Shown one piece after another: positions 44,363-55,773 of a stretch of DNA of 64,000 nt. The translations under genes and the position numbers were made by a program. Each line of letters starts with the position of its first letter. Within the stretch, counting starts at the first letter, position 1. This DNA is from Rugosimonospora acidiphila (GTDB lineage Bacteria; Actinomycetota; Actinomycetes; Mycobacteriales; Micromonosporaceae): contig NZ_BAABJQ010000001.1 of NCBI RefSeq assembly GCF_039543385.1, positions 62,001-126,000 of the forward strand. Direction: 5' to 3'. The notes beneath the pieces were generated by a model, which did not search any database, was not told the origin of the DNA, and saw nothing but the letters and a program-made list of their open reading frames with translations.

Positions 44363-44923
44363 CTACTGCGCTGACGAAATCCCGGAATCGGCCGGGACCA
44401 GCGGCTCTAGTTCGTGGCCTTCCGAGTGGACAAGTATGAAGTCCGGGTCAGTGCGTCGTGCGGCGGACAGCAACCGGGCGATGACGTCCACTCCCAGGTC
44501 GAGGTCGAGCGCGGTGGCGATCCGACCCTGGCATTCCTCAAGGTCGGGACAATCCTCGACGAACTCGGCCCTGCACTCCCCGGAAATCGCACGCATCGCG
44601 TCCGGGCCCCGCCGCCAGGAGGTGAGGCAGTCCAGCCACCAGGGGGCCGCGACGACAAGCGTCAACAGGTCGGGAAGGTTCTCGGCGACCAGGCTCGTCA
44701 TGCCGTCGCTCGACAGGTAGAGAACCGGGCGCTCCTCGCCCCCCGCTCCGCAGAAGAAGTAGCCGTCCCCGGACGCGGTGCCGGCGAACGGCTCCTTCCG
44801 CTGGCCGGACCGCAGCGTCTCGTCCTCGCCCACCCAGTAGGGGCGGTTCAGGTCGAAGTCGAACGGGTGGATGAGCAGGTCCGCTAGCTCGGGATCGTGC
44901 TTGATCCGCTGGAGGAGACTCAT
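44363..44923 (-). CDS. Hypothetical protein, 186 residues
   Basis: I cannot name the family. The soluble acidic protein starts MSLLQRIKHDPELADLLIHPF, has aromatic-rich segments (RPYWVGEDETLR, GYFFCGAGGEERPVLYLSSDG) and a helical middle (LVAENLPDLLTLVVAAPWWLDCL). It ends with DFILVHSEGHELEPL. The style (an SMI1/SUKH-like contact-protein fold is conceivable) is like that of small immunity or regulatory proteins in Streptomyces and relatives, but this is a guess. The ATG at 44923 follows GGAGG six bases upstream when read on the minus strand. Confidence 0.65.
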   Translation of the reverse strand: MSLLQRIKHDPELADLLIHPFDFDLNRPYWVGEDETLRSGQRKEPFAGTASGDGYFFCGAGGEERPVLYLSSDGMTSLVAENLPDLLTLVVAAPWWLDCLTSWRRGPDAMRAISGECRAEFVEDCPDLEECQGRIATALDLDLGVDVIARLLSAARRTDPDFILVHSEGHELEPLVPADSGISSAQ

Positions 44924-44997
44924 GGCATCCGACGTTATTACCTTCCCGCCAACCCTTCTCGGCCGTCCCCGCGCCCCAGCCCGCCGGAAGCGACCGG

Positions 44998-45867
44998 TCA
45001 GCCGGTGACGTGGCCGGTGAGGTGCGGCTTGCCGGATCGGGCGTCGTGCAGGCCGATGGCCCAGCCGTCGTCGTCCCGCTCGGCGCTGAAGCCGACCGAG
45101 GCCGGCAGCAGGATGGGCAGCTTGAACGCGACGTCCACCGCGTACGAGTCGGGCAGCCGGCCCTCCAGCGCCGCCAGGCAGCGGGCCATGCTCCACATGC
45201 CGTGCGCGATCGTGCGGGGGAAGCCGAAGACTCGGGCGCCCAGCCGCGAGGTGTGGATCGGGTTGTGGTCGCCGGACACCTTGGCGTACCGGGTACCGAC
45301 GTCGCGCCCGACCCGCCAGACGGCGGTGGGCCGGGGCGCCGGCGGGCGCGGTACCCGCTCGCGCTGTGCTGTGTCGCGCGGTGCCGGGTCGTCGCGGGCC
45401 TTCTCCCGGCGCAGGTACGTGGAGATGCCGCGCCACACCACCTCGTCGTCCACCGAGGCGGTGGTCCGCACGTCGAACTGGCGGCCGCGCTCGTGCGGGC
45501 GCAGGTCGGTCGCGCGCACCGTGAACTCCAGCCGCTCGCCGGCGTCGATCGGCCGCAGCACCTCGATCCGGTTGGCGATGTGTACCACCCCGATGACACG
45601 TACCGGAAAGTCCACTGCGGACATGAGCCGCATGGCCAGCGGGAACGCCAAAATATGCGGGTACGTCGGGCAGAGCTGGTCGGACAGCCGGTACCCGCAC
45701 ACCCGGTCGTACGCGGCCAGGTGCGCCCGGTCCACGGACAGGCCGCGCAGCACCAGGGTGGTGCCGGGCAGCTCGGTCGACGACCGGTGGCGCAGCTGCC
45801 CCAGCGCGGCGTGGCGGTACACGGAGCCGATGCCCGGTGCCGCCGGCACCTCGACAACTTCGCTCAT
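44998..45867 (-). CDS. MaoC-like hydratase (double hot-dog)
   Basis: The 289-residue enoyl-CoA hydratase-2 type protein has an N-terminal half with a degenerate hot-dog fold. The C-terminal half has the full hydratase-2 motif YAKVSGDHNPIHTS, with Asp and His of the catalytic pair, followed by FPRTIAHGMWSM. It would hydrate a trans-2-enoyl-CoA, feeding the reductase and thiolase encoded next to it. A linker of Arg/Pro/Ala-rich residues separates the halves. It is 81 bases downstream of the FabG4-type gene. Confidence 0.92.
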   Translation of the reverse strand: MSEVVEVPAAPGIGSVYRHAALGQLRHRSSTELPGTTLVLRGLSVDRAHLAAYDRVCGYRLSDQLCPTYPHILAFPLAMRLMSAVDFPVRVIGVVHIANRIEVLRPIDAGERLEFTVRATDLRPHERGRQFDVRTTASVDDEVVWRGISTYLRREKARDDPAPRDTAQRERVPRPPAPRPTAVWRVGRDVGTRYAKVSGDHNPIHTSRLGARVFGFPRTIAHGMWSMARCLAALEGRLPDSYAVDVAFKLPILLPASVGFSAERDDDGWAIGLHDARSGKPHLTGHVTG

Positions 45868-45948
45868 GCCGGATCCTCGCTGCGCTGCGGTCCGGCATGA
45901 GGCTCGAGCGCCCTGCGGCTCCGGTGCCCTCGCTGACGCTCGGTCACG

Positions 45949-47289
45949 TCAGGCCCCCAGCAGCGACTGGCCGCAGACCCGCACCACGTTGCCGGTCACC
46001 CCGCCCGACGCGGGACTGGCGAAGTACGCGACCGTCTCGGCCACGTCGACCGGCAGGCCGCCCTGGCTCATGCTGTTGAGCCGGCGCCCCGCCTCCCGCA
46101 CGAACACCGGCATCCTGGCGGTCATCGCCGTCTCGATGAAGCCCGGCGCGACGGCGTTGACCGTGATGCCGGACCCGGCCAGGATCGGTGCGGTCGACTG
46201 CACCAGGCCGATCACGCCGGCCTTCGAGGTGGCGTAGTTGGTCTGGCCGCGGTTGCCCGCGATGCCGGCGATCGAGGCCACCCCGATCAGCCGGCCGCCG
46301 CGCGGCACCAGATCCTCGGCGAGCAGCGCCTCGTTGACCCGTTCCTGGCTGGACAGGTTGACGTCGAGGACCGGGTCCCACTGCTCGGGCGTCAGCCGGG
46401 CGATGGTCTTGTCGCGGGTGATGCCGGCGTTGTGCACCACGATGTCGACGCCGCCGTGCCGGGCCTGCAGGTGCTCGGCGAGCCGAGCCGGGGCATCCGC
46501 CGCGGTGAGGTCGAGCTGGAATGCGGTGCCGGCCAACTCGTTGGCCACAGTGGACAGTGCCTCACCGGCGGCCGGCACGTCGAGGCAGACCACGTGCGCG
46601 CCCTGACGGGTCAGTACCCGGGCGATGTCCGCGCCGATGCCCCGTGCCGCCCCGGTCACCAGCGCCACCTTGTCCGCCAGCGGCCGGTCCCAGTCGGCGG
46701 GTACGGTGGCGGGGCCCGGTCCGACCCGGATCTCCTGGCCGCAGACGTAGGCGGATCGGTCGGAGAGCAGGAAGCGCAGCGTCGATTCCAGGTCGGCGTC
46801 GGGCGCCGCGTACACCAGATTGGCGGTCGTGCCCCGGCCGAACTCCTTGCCCACCGAGCGCACGAAGCCGCCGAGCGCGCGCTGCGCGGTGGCCTCGGCG
46901 GGCGTCGCGCACCGCTCGGGAGGGGTGCCCAGGACCACGACGCGCCCGCACGGGTAGAGCGAGCGGGCGTGCGGGTGGAAGAAATCGTAGAGCGCCCGTA
47001 GGCCGGCGGAGCGGGTGATGCCGGTGGCGTCGAACACCAGCGCGGCGTTCAGCGCGATCCGGTTCGGGTCGGCCGGCTCGCCCGGGTCGCGCACCTCGAC
47101 GGCCATCGAATCCAGCAGCTTGCCGATCGCGCCGCCGAGCCGGCCGTTCCCGCCGATGAGCACGGGGCCCGGCAGCAACGGGTCGCCGGCCCGGTACCGG
47201 CGTAGCCGGGGCGGCTGGGGCAACCCGAGACGCTTGACCAGGGCTCGACCCGGTCCGGACGCGGCGAAGCTCGCGTACCTGTCGCTCAT
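45949..47289 (-). CDS. fabG4: 3-oxoacyl reductase, FabG4-type (high molecular weight)
   Basis: The 446-residue protein combines an N-terminal flavodoxin-like domain with a C-terminal SDR domain. That is the mark of FabG4/HMW-FabG rather than ordinary FabG. The N-terminal domain has GPVLIGGNGRLGGAIGKLL and about 200 residues. The SDR domain has VALVTGAARGIGADIARVL, NAG(I) and the catalytic Ser followed by NYATSKAGV (YxxxK). It acts on 3-oxoacyl-CoA or -ACP. It is divergent from the thiolase gene over an operator-like palindrome. Confidence 0.93.
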   Translation of the reverse strand: MSDRYASFAASGPGRALVKRLGLPQPPRLRRYRAGDPLLPGPVLIGGNGRLGGAIGKLLDSMAVEVRDPGEPADPNRIALNAALVFDATGITRSAGLRALYDFFHPHARSLYPCGRVVVLGTPPERCATPAEATAQRALGGFVRSVGKEFGRGTTANLVYAAPDADLESTLRFLLSDRSAYVCGQEIRVGPGPATVPADWDRPLADKVALVTGAARGIGADIARVLTRQGAHVVCLDVPAAGEALSTVANELAGTAFQLDLTAADAPARLAEHLQARHGGVDIVVHNAGITRDKTIARLTPEQWDPVLDVNLSSQERVNEALLAEDLVPRGGRLIGVASIAGIAGNRGQTNYATSKAGVIGLVQSTAPILAGSGITVNAVAPGFIETAMTARMPVFVREAGRRLNSMSQGGLPVDVAETVAYFASPASGGVTGNVVRVCGQSLLGA

Positions 47290-47351
47290 CGACCTGTCCC
47301 GCCGACGCTAATCATGTCCGTCTCTTTCCCAGGACCCTCGCGCGGTAAGCC

Positions 47352-47363
47352 TACTCATGAGTA
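47352..47363. promoter_or_regulatory. 12-bp perfect palindrome, probable TetR-type operator
   Basis: TACTCATGAGTA is fully self-complementary. It sits in the 108-base gap between the divergent fabG4 and thiolase genes, 35 bases before the thiolase ATG. The TGAGTA-type half-site is common before fatty acid genes in actinobacteria (recall). The regulator is not identified; the TetR operator at 43629 has a different sequence. Confidence 0.7.
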
Positions 47364-47397
47364 AGTTGAGTGCAAGCATTCTCTACCGGGAGGCGTG

Positions 47398-48693
47398 ATG
47401 ACGTCCAGTGATGCTCCGGTGACGGATGTCGCCGTGCGTCGGGTGGCCATCCTCGGCGGCAACCGCATCCCGTTCGCCCGGTCCAACGGCCCCTACGCCA
47501 CAGCCTCCAACCAGGACATGCTCACCTCCGCGCTGAACGGGTTGGTGGCCCGCTTCGGCCTTGCCGGGGCGCGGATCGGCGAGGTGGTGGCCGGTGCGGT
47601 CCTCAAGCACAGCCGCGATTTCAACCTCACCCGCGAATGCGTGTTGGGCTCGCGCCTCGACCCGCACACCCCGGCCTATGACGTGCAGCAGGCGTGCGGC
47701 ACCGGCCTGGAGACCGCCATCCTGGTGGCCAACAAGATTGCCCTGGGACAGATCGAGGTCGGCATCGCCGGCGGCGTGGACACCACCAGCGACGCGCCGC
47801 TCGGGGTCAACGAGCAACTGCGCACCGCGATGCTCGAATTCAACCGGGCCCGGACGCTCGGCCGTCGGCTGCGCGCGGCCAGCAGGCTGCGCCCCGGGCA
47901 GGCGTTCCGGCCGGAGGTTCCGCGCAACGCGGAGGCGCGCACCGGCCTGTCCATGGGTGAGCACGCTGCCATCACCGCCAAGGACTGGGGCATCGGCCGC
48001 CAGGAGCAGGACGAGCTGACACTGGCCAGCCACCGGCACCTCGCCCGGGCGTACCGGGAGGGTTTCTTCGACGACCTCGTCACCCCGTACCAGGGGCTGA
48101 CCAGGGATCAGAACCTCCGGCCGGATACCACGCTGGAGCGGCTCGCCGCGCTGAGACCGGTGTACGGCGACACGATGACCGCCGGGAACTCCTCGGCTCT
48201 GTCCGACGGCGCGTCGACGGTGTTGCTGGCCAGCGAGCGGTGGGCGACCGAGCACCGGCTGCCGGTACTGGCCTGGTTCCGGTGGTGCGAGACGGCGGCG
48301 GTGGACTTCGTGCACGGCGGCGAGGGGCTGCTCATGGCGCCGGCGTACGCGGTGCCCCGGATGCTCGCCCGGGCCGGCCTGGCGCTGCGGGACTTCGACT
48401 TCTATGAGATCCATGAGGCGTTCGCCTCGCAGGTACTGGCCACGCTCAAGGCCTGGCAGGACCCGGACTTCTGCAAGCGGCGGCTCGGCCTGGACGAGCC
48501 GCTGGGCGCGATCGACCGCGGCCGGCTCAACGTCAACGGCTCGTCGCTGGCCACCGGGCACCCGTTCGCGGCCACCGGCGGCCGGATCGTGGCCACCCTG
48601 GCCAAGCTGCTGGCCCGCGACGGCGGCGGGCGCGGCCTGATCTCCATCTGCGCGGCCGGTGGCCAGGGGGTCACCGCGATCCTGGAGCGCTAG
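47398..48693 (+). CDS. Acetyl-CoA acetyltransferase (thiolase, FadI/FadA2 type)
   Basis: The 431-residue thiolase cleaves 3-oxoacyl-CoA or condenses acetyl-CoA units. The nucleophile Cys lies in YDVQQACGTGLETA. NVNGSSLATGHPFAATGGRIV gives the catalytic His, and ISICAAGGQGV gives the second Cys. An EIHEAFASQVLATL block is also conserved. The ATG at 47398 follows CGGGAGG at five bases; the GTG at 47395 is too close. With MaoC and FabG4 it makes a set able to run beta-oxidation or reverse elongation steps. Confidence 0.95.
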   Translation: MTSSDAPVTDVAVRRVAILGGNRIPFARSNGPYATASNQDMLTSALNGLVARFGLAGARIGEVVAGAVLKHSRDFNLTRECVLGSRLDPHTPAYDVQQACGTGLETAILVANKIALGQIEVGIAGGVDTTSDAPLGVNEQLRTAMLEFNRARTLGRRLRAASRLRPGQAFRPEVPRNAEARTGLSMGEHAAITAKDWGIGRQEQDELTLASHRHLARAYREGFFDDLVTPYQGLTRDQNLRPDTTLERLAALRPVYGDTMTAGNSSALSDGASTVLLASERWATEHRLPVLAWFRWCETAAVDFVHGGEGLLMAPAYAVPRMLARAGLALRDFDFYEIHEAFASQVLATLKAWQDPDFCKRRLGLDEPLGAIDRGRLNVNGSSLATGHPFAATGGRIVATLAKLLARDGGGRGLISICAAGGQGVTAILER

Positions 48694-48709
48694 CGGGCAG
48701 AATGGGCAG

Positions 48710-50125
48710 GTGATCCCGAACGTTCTCGCCGCCCGGTACGCCTCCCCCGAACTCGTCGACATCTGGTCACCCGAGGAGAAAGTGCGCGCCGAGCGCAGGC
48801 TCTGGCTCGCCGTGCTCCAGGCCCAGAAGGACCTGGGGGTAGCCGTGCCGGATGGCGCGATCGAGGCGTACCGGCAGGTGCTCGACCGAGTCGACCTGGC
48901 CAGCATCGCCGCCCGGGAGCGGGTCACCCGGCACGACGTGAAGGCGCGCATCGAGGAGTTCTCCGCGCTGGCCGGCTTCGAGGCGATCCACCAGGGGATG
49001 ACGTCCCGGGACCTGACTGAGAACGTCGAGCAGCTGCAGATCCGAAGCTCCCTGCTGCTGATCCGGGACCGGATGGTCGCGGCGCTGGCGCGCCTGGCCG
49101 AGCGGGCCGTCGAGTACGAGGCCACCGTGATGGTCGGCCGGTCCCACAACGTGCCGGCCCAGGCCACCACGCTGGGCAAGCGTTTCGCCAGCGCGGCGGA
49201 GGAACTGCTCATCGGGTACGAGCGGGTGGACGAGCTGATCGCCCGCTACCCGCTGCGCGGCGTCAAGGGCCCGGTCGGCACCGCCGCCGACCAGCTCGAC
49301 CTGCTGGGCGACGCGGCAAAGGTCGCGGAGCTGGAGCGGTCCATCGCGGCGCATCTCGGCTTCGCCCGGGTGCTGACCAGCGTCGGCCAGGTCTACCCGC
49401 GCTCACTGGACTTCGACGTGCTGGCCGCCCTTGCGCAGGCCGCGGCGGCCCCGTCCTCGCTGGCCACCACGATCCGGCTGATGGCCGGGCAGGAACTGGT
49501 CACCGAGGGCTTCAAGGCCGGCCAGGTGGGCTCCAGTGCGATGCCGCACAAGATGAACACCCGCTCCTGCGAGCGGATCAACGGGCTGGCCGTGATCGTG
49601 CGCGGGTACCTGTCGATGGTCAGTGAGCTGGCCGGCGACCAGTGGAACGAGGGCGATGTGTCCTGCTCGGTGGTGCGCCGGGTGGCCCTGCCGGACGCGT
49701 TCTTCGCCCTCGACGGGCTGTTCCAGACGTTCCTGACGGTACTGGCGGAGTTCGGCGCGTACCCGGCGGTGATCTCGCGCGAGCTGGACCGGTACCTGCC
49801 GTTCCTGGCGACCACGAAGGTGCTGGTCGCGGCGCTGCGTCGGGGAGTCGGGCGGGAGGTCGCCCACGAGGCGATCAAGGAGCACGCGGTCGCCGTGGCG
49901 CTGGCCATGCGGGAGAAGGGCGCGGCCGAGAACGACCTGTTCGACCGGTTGGCGGCGGACTCCCGCCTGGGGCTGAGCCGGACCGAGATCGAGGCCCTGA
50001 TCGCCGACCGGGGCGCGTTCGTCGGCATGGCGTCCGCGCAGGTGGAGGCGGTGGCCGCCCGGGTGGCCGAGGTGGTCGCCGCGCATCCGGAGGCGGCCGG
50101 TTACCGCCCCGCCCCGATCCTCTGA
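48710..50125 (+). CDS. purB: Adenylosuccinate lyase
   Basis: PurB acts twice in purine synthesis: it releases fumarate from SAICAR and from adenylosuccinate. The 471-residue fumarase/aspartase family protein has MTSRDLTENVEQ, the catalytic His in VGRSHNVPAQ, and the signature loop SSAMPHKMNTRSCERI with the catalytic Ser. It starts at GTG 48710, 16 bases after the thiolase stop, so it may be partly read from that transcript. The upstream frame extension is not conserved. Confidence 0.96.
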   Translation: MIPNVLAARYASPELVDIWSPEEKVRAERRLWLAVLQAQKDLGVAVPDGAIEAYRQVLDRVDLASIAARERVTRHDVKARIEEFSALAGFEAIHQGMTSRDLTENVEQLQIRSSLLLIRDRMVAALARLAERAVEYEATVMVGRSHNVPAQATTLGKRFASAAEELLIGYERVDELIARYPLRGVKGPVGTAADQLDLLGDAAKVAELERSIAAHLGFARVLTSVGQVYPRSLDFDVLAALAQAAAAPSSLATTIRLMAGQELVTEGFKAGQVGSSAMPHKMNTRSCERINGLAVIVRGYLSMVSELAGDQWNEGDVSCSVVRRVALPDAFFALDGLFQTFLTVLAEFGAYPAVISRELDRYLPFLATTKVLVAALRRGVGREVAHEAIKEHAVAVALAMREKGAAENDLFDRLAADSRLGLSRTEIEALIADRGAFVGMASAQVEAVAARVAEVVAAHPEAAGYRPAPIL

Positions 50126-50135
50126 GACGCGATCC

Positions 50136-50185
50136 GCCGGCCGCACCGGCTCCGGTCGAGGCCGGCCGCACCGGCTCCGGTCGAG
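50136..50185. repeat. 25-bp direct repeat, two copies
   Basis: GCCGGCCGCACCGGCTCCGG plus TCGAG occurs at 50136-50160 and directly again at 50161-50185. The second copy runs into the purB/purC hairpin. Confidence 0.9.
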
Positions 50186-50205
50186 GCCGGCGACGCCGGC
50201 CTCGA
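50181..50205. terminator. Bidirectional terminator between purB and purC
   Basis: TCGAGGCCGGC and GCCGGCCTCGA form a perfect 11-bp stem with a three-base loop, placed between the convergent purB and purC stops. Confidence 0.85.
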
Positions 50206-50213
50206 TCCGGGGC

Positions 50214-51059
50214 TCACCAGGGCTTGCCGGTGAGCCGTTCGTAGATCTCGACGTACCGGGCCCGGGTCCGCTCGACCATGTCGTCGGGCAGCTCCGGCCC
50301 TGGTGCGCGCTTGTCCCAGCCGGTACCGGCGGCCCAGTCCCGGACGAACTGCTTGTCGAACGAGAACGCCGGCCGGCCGGGCTGCCATGAGTCGGCCGGC
50401 CAGAACCGCGACGAGTCCGGGGTGAGTACCTCGTCGGCGAGCACCAGGGTGCCGTCCGGCGCCCAGCCCAGCTCGATCTTGGTGTCGGCGATGATGATCC
50501 CGCGCTCGGCGGCCAGCGTCGCGCCCCGCTCGTACACCCCGAGGGTGATCTCGCGCAGTCGCTCGGCGGTCTCCGCCCCCACGGTCTCCACCACGGCCGA
50601 GAACGAGATCGGCTCGTCGTGCTGACCGGCCGGCGCCTTGGTGGACGGGGTGAAGATCGGCTCCGGCAGCCGGGAGGCCTCGTCGAGGCCGGCCGGCAGC
50701 GACACCCCGGACACGGACCCGGTGGCCCGGTACTCGGTCAGCCCGCCGCCGGTCAGGTACCCGCGGGCCACACACTCGACCGGGACCATCTGGAGCCTCC
50801 GGCACCGGATCGCCCGGCCGGCGAACTCGGGCGGCACGTCGGTGGCCGAGATCACGTGGTTCGGCAGGAGGTCACCCAGTTGATCAAACCACCAGACGGA
50901 CAGCTGGGTGAGGATCCGGCCCTTGTCAGGGATCGGGGTCGGCAGAATCACGTCATAGACCGATACCCGGTCGGAGGCGACCAGGATGAGGTCGTCGCCG
51001 TCCGCGTAGAGGTCACGGACCTTGCCTGAGTGCAGGAGCTCCACGGGGGCCAAGTACAT
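50214..51059 (-). CDS. purC: SAICAR synthetase
   Basis: PurC (281 residues) adds aspartate to CAIR with ATP. Motifs: LLHSGKVRDLYADGDDLILVASDRVSVYD, VPVECVARGYLTGGGLTEYRATG, PIFTPSTKAPAGQHDEPI, IIIADTKIELG, and DEVLTPDSSRFWPADSW at the metal/ATP site. The ATG at 51059 matches the family start MYLAPVELLHSGKVRD; the further open frame to 51671 is a shadow. It is divergent from the GDT1-like gene. Confidence 0.96.
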   Translation of the reverse strand: MYLAPVELLHSGKVRDLYADGDDLILVASDRVSVYDVILPTPIPDKGRILTQLSVWWFDQLGDLLPNHVISATDVPPEFAGRAIRCRRLQMVPVECVARGYLTGGGLTEYRATGSVSGVSLPAGLDEASRLPEPIFTPSTKAPAGQHDEPISFSAVVETVGAETAERLREITLGVYERGATLAAERGIIIADTKIELGWAPDGTLVLADEVLTPDSSRFWPADSWQPGRPAFSFDKQFVRDWAAGTGWDKRAPGPELPDDMVERTRARYVEIYERLTGKPW

Positions 51060-51221
51060 CACGCGTATGCTCGACCAGGCTGCGAAGGGCGGTCGCGGAG
51101 CCGTGACCACCTTCGCCGGGCGCGATCCGGCCGGCGTGTGGCACCCGAAGTGATGGATCCCCGGCGTCAGCGGCGCCTGGGTTTTGGGCGTCGCGGTAAG
51201 GCGGCCGGGGGTGAGGGTGTG

Positions 51222-51842
51222 ATGACCGGTTACGTGATCGCGGCGCTGACCGCGTTCGTGTTGATCGTGCCGGTCGAGCTGCCCGACAAGACGTTCGTGG
51301 CCACGCTGGTGCTGGCCACCCGGTACCGGCCCTGGCCGGTCTGGCTCGGTGTGGTCGTCGCGTTCGGCGTGCAGACCGCGGTCGCCGTCCTCGCCGGCCG
51401 TTTGATCACCCTGTTGCCCGCGGCACCCGTGCGGCTGGTGGCCGCCGGCCTGTTCGCGGTGGGCGCCGTGCTGCTGGTCCGATCGGCCCGCCGGGCCGGC
51501 ATGGAGGAGCAGCACCAGGAGCACAAGTTCGAGCGCAAGCTCGCCAGCGACCAGGATGAGCGGCGTGACTTCCTCCGGGCCGCCGGCGCGAGCTTCCTGG
51601 TGCTGTTCGCCGCCGAGTGGGGCGACCTGTCCCAGCTGCTCACCGTCGGGCTGGTCGCCCGGGGCGGGCACGCCGCCGCGGTCTTCGTCGGCTCCTGGGT
51701 CGGCTTGGCGGCGGTGTCCGGTACCGCGGTGGTGCTCGGGCGGGTGCTGCTGAAGTACGTGAGCCTGGCGATGGTCCAGTACGTCGGCTCGGGAATTTGC
51801 GCAATATTAGCTGTATTGACCGCGATAAGCGCTCTCACGTGA
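51222..51842 (+). CDS. GDT1/TMEM165 family cation transporter
   Basis: The 206-residue protein has six hydrophobic helices in two repeats, as in the UPF0016/GDT1 family of Mn2+ or Ca2+ exporters. The two signature sites are VELPDKTF in helix 1 and AEWGDLSQ in helix 4. In the standard motif (E-x-G-D-K/R-S/T), Gly is replaced by Pro in the first and Lys by Leu in the second. The acidic residues needed for the cation site are kept. The central loop is highly charged (GMEEQHQEHKFERKLASDQDERRDF). No manganese riboswitch is recognisable in the leader. Confidence 0.88.
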   Translation: MTGYVIAALTAFVLIVPVELPDKTFVATLVLATRYRPWPVWLGVVVAFGVQTAVAVLAGRLITLLPAAPVRLVAAGLFAVGAVLLVRSARRAGMEEQHQEHKFERKLASDQDERRDFLRAAGASFLVLFAAEWGDLSQLLTVGLVARGGHAAAVFVGSWVGLAAVSGTAVVLGRVLLKYVSLAMVQYVGSGICAILAVLTAISALT

Positions 51843-51856
51843 TTACGGGCCCCTGA

Positions 51857-51876
51857 GGCGCCTCACTCAAGGTGCC
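51857..51876 (+). terminator. Terminator of the GDT1-like gene
   Basis: GGCGCCT and AGGTGCC pair (one G-U) around CACTCA, 15 bases after the stop. The remaining gap to purS (51877-52068) should contain the purSQL promoter, but no clear boxes were found. Confidence 0.6.
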
Positions 51877-52068
51877 CTGTGCGCCACAGAACGCCACAAA
51901 TCAACGGCAGCTTTTCCCAGAATTGGTAACTATCGCAGCGAATGTGACAAAGCTGACACCGAATCGACCCGTTCGGGTGACAGTCGGTGATCTGGGACCG
52001 GCGGCGGCCCGGTAGGCTTGGGCCGCCCACACACAGGCATTATTCGTTTCACCAGTCAGGAGTACCCC

Positions 52069-52314
52069 GTGGCCCGCGTCGTGGTCGACGTCATGCTCAA
52101 GCCCGAGATCCTCGACCCTCAGGGCCAGGCAGTCGCGAACGCACTGCCGCGGCTCGGGGTCACCGGGGTCGAGTCGGTACGCATCGGCAAGCGGATTGAG
52201 ATCGAGTTTGCCGGGACCGCCGACGTCGAACGTGCCCGGGAGATCGCCGACAAGCTGCTCGCCAATCCGGTCATCGAGGAGTTCACCGTGCACCTGCCGG
52301 ATGGCGACTCGTGA
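52069..52314 (+). CDS. purS: FGAM synthase subunit PurS
   Basis: PurS (81 residues) is the small structural subunit bridging PurQ and PurL in formylglycinamidine ribonucleotide synthase. The start ARVVVDVMLKPEILDPQGQA and the ending NPVIEEFTVHLPDGDS are those of the family. The GTG at 52069 has CAGGAG upstream. The in-frame upstream ATG at 52018 is not conserved. The stop overlaps the purQ start (GTGA). Confidence 0.95.
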   Translation: MARVVVDVMLKPEILDPQGQAVANALPRLGVTGVESVRIGKRIEIEFAGTADVERAREIADKLLANPVIEEFTVHLPDGDS

Positions 52315-52993
52315 GGATCGGCGTCGTCACCTTCCCGGGCTCGCTGGACGACGGCGACGCCCGGCGCGCCGTGCGCCTGGCCGGCGCCGAGGACATCGGG
52401 CTCTGGCACAACGACCCCGAGCTGCACCAGGTCGACGCCGTCGTCCTGCCCGGCGGCTTCTCGTACGGCGACTCCCTGCGGGCCGGCGCGATCGCCCGGT
52501 TCGCCCCGGTGATGGAGTCGATCGTCGACGCCGCCAAGGGCGGGATGCCCGTCCTGGGTATCTGCAACGGCTTCCAGGTGCTCTGCGAGGCGCATCTGCT
52601 GCCCGGTGCGCTGACTCGCAACACGCACCTGCACTTCCGCAACCGCGACCAGGCGCTGCGGGTGCAGTCCACGAGCACCTCGTGGACCAAGAACTTCACC
52701 GAGGACCAGGAGATCATCATCCCGGTGAAGAACGGCGAGGGCCGGTACGTGGCGGACGAGGCCGTGCTGGATGAGCTGGAGGCCACCGGCCGGGTTGTCG
52801 CCCGGTACGCCGGCGGCAACCCGAACGGCTCATCGCGCGACATCGCGGCGATCCGCAACGAGGCGGGCAATGTGGTCGGGATCATGCCCCATCCCGAGCA
52901 CGCGGTCGACGCGCTCACCGGCCCGTCGACCGATGGCCTCGCGTTCTTCGCCTCGGTGCTGGCGCACCTGGCCGGCAGAGTAGGGGTCGAGGC

Positions 52994-52997
<4 letters not shown>
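52311..52997 (+). CDS. purQ: FGAM synthase glutaminase subunit PurQ
   Basis: PurQ (228 residues) is the class I glutamine amidotransferase that supplies ammonia. The nucleophile Cys85 lies in VLGICNGFQVLCE, and the His-Glu pair is in MPHPEHAVD. FPGSLDDGDARRA begins the glutaminase domain. The GTG start overlaps the purS stop, and the stop overlaps purL (ATGA). The tight coupling should give the 1:1 ratios needed for the complex. Confidence 0.97.
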
Positions 52998-55522
<2,525 letters not shown>

Positions 55523-55715
55523 CCGGCGCCCAAACCACCGGAGCCGGCCGCCGGGCTTTGACCGGGGGCCGGCCCAGACTGGGCCCCCGGAACCAGGGCC
55601 TGACGCACTAGGCCCTGCCATTTTCCCCGCCGCGACGGGGCCCCGCTGTGAACCGGCCCCGGTCGCCCGAGCGGTGGCCCATCCCCGGCCCATCGCGAGC
55701 GTTGCTCCGAAAGCG

Positions 55716-55751
55716 AAGTTCCCGGCCACCCCTCGGGGTGACCGGGAACTT
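55716..55751. terminator. Terminator between purL and the GY-rich membrane protein gene
   Basis: AAGTTCCCGG and CCGGGAACTT form the outer stem, and CACCCC/GGGGTG the inner one. A T-rich stretch follows on the plus strand. A weaker GC hairpin lies at about 55562-55592. The rest of the 250-base gap holds no gene. Confidence 0.85.
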
Positions 55752-55773
55752 TCGTCTTCCGGTGGACCGTCGC

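Noticed and set aside
51060..51221. Manganese (yybP-ykoY) riboswitch before the GDT1-like gene
   Set aside because: No matching conserved loops or pairing were found in the leader.
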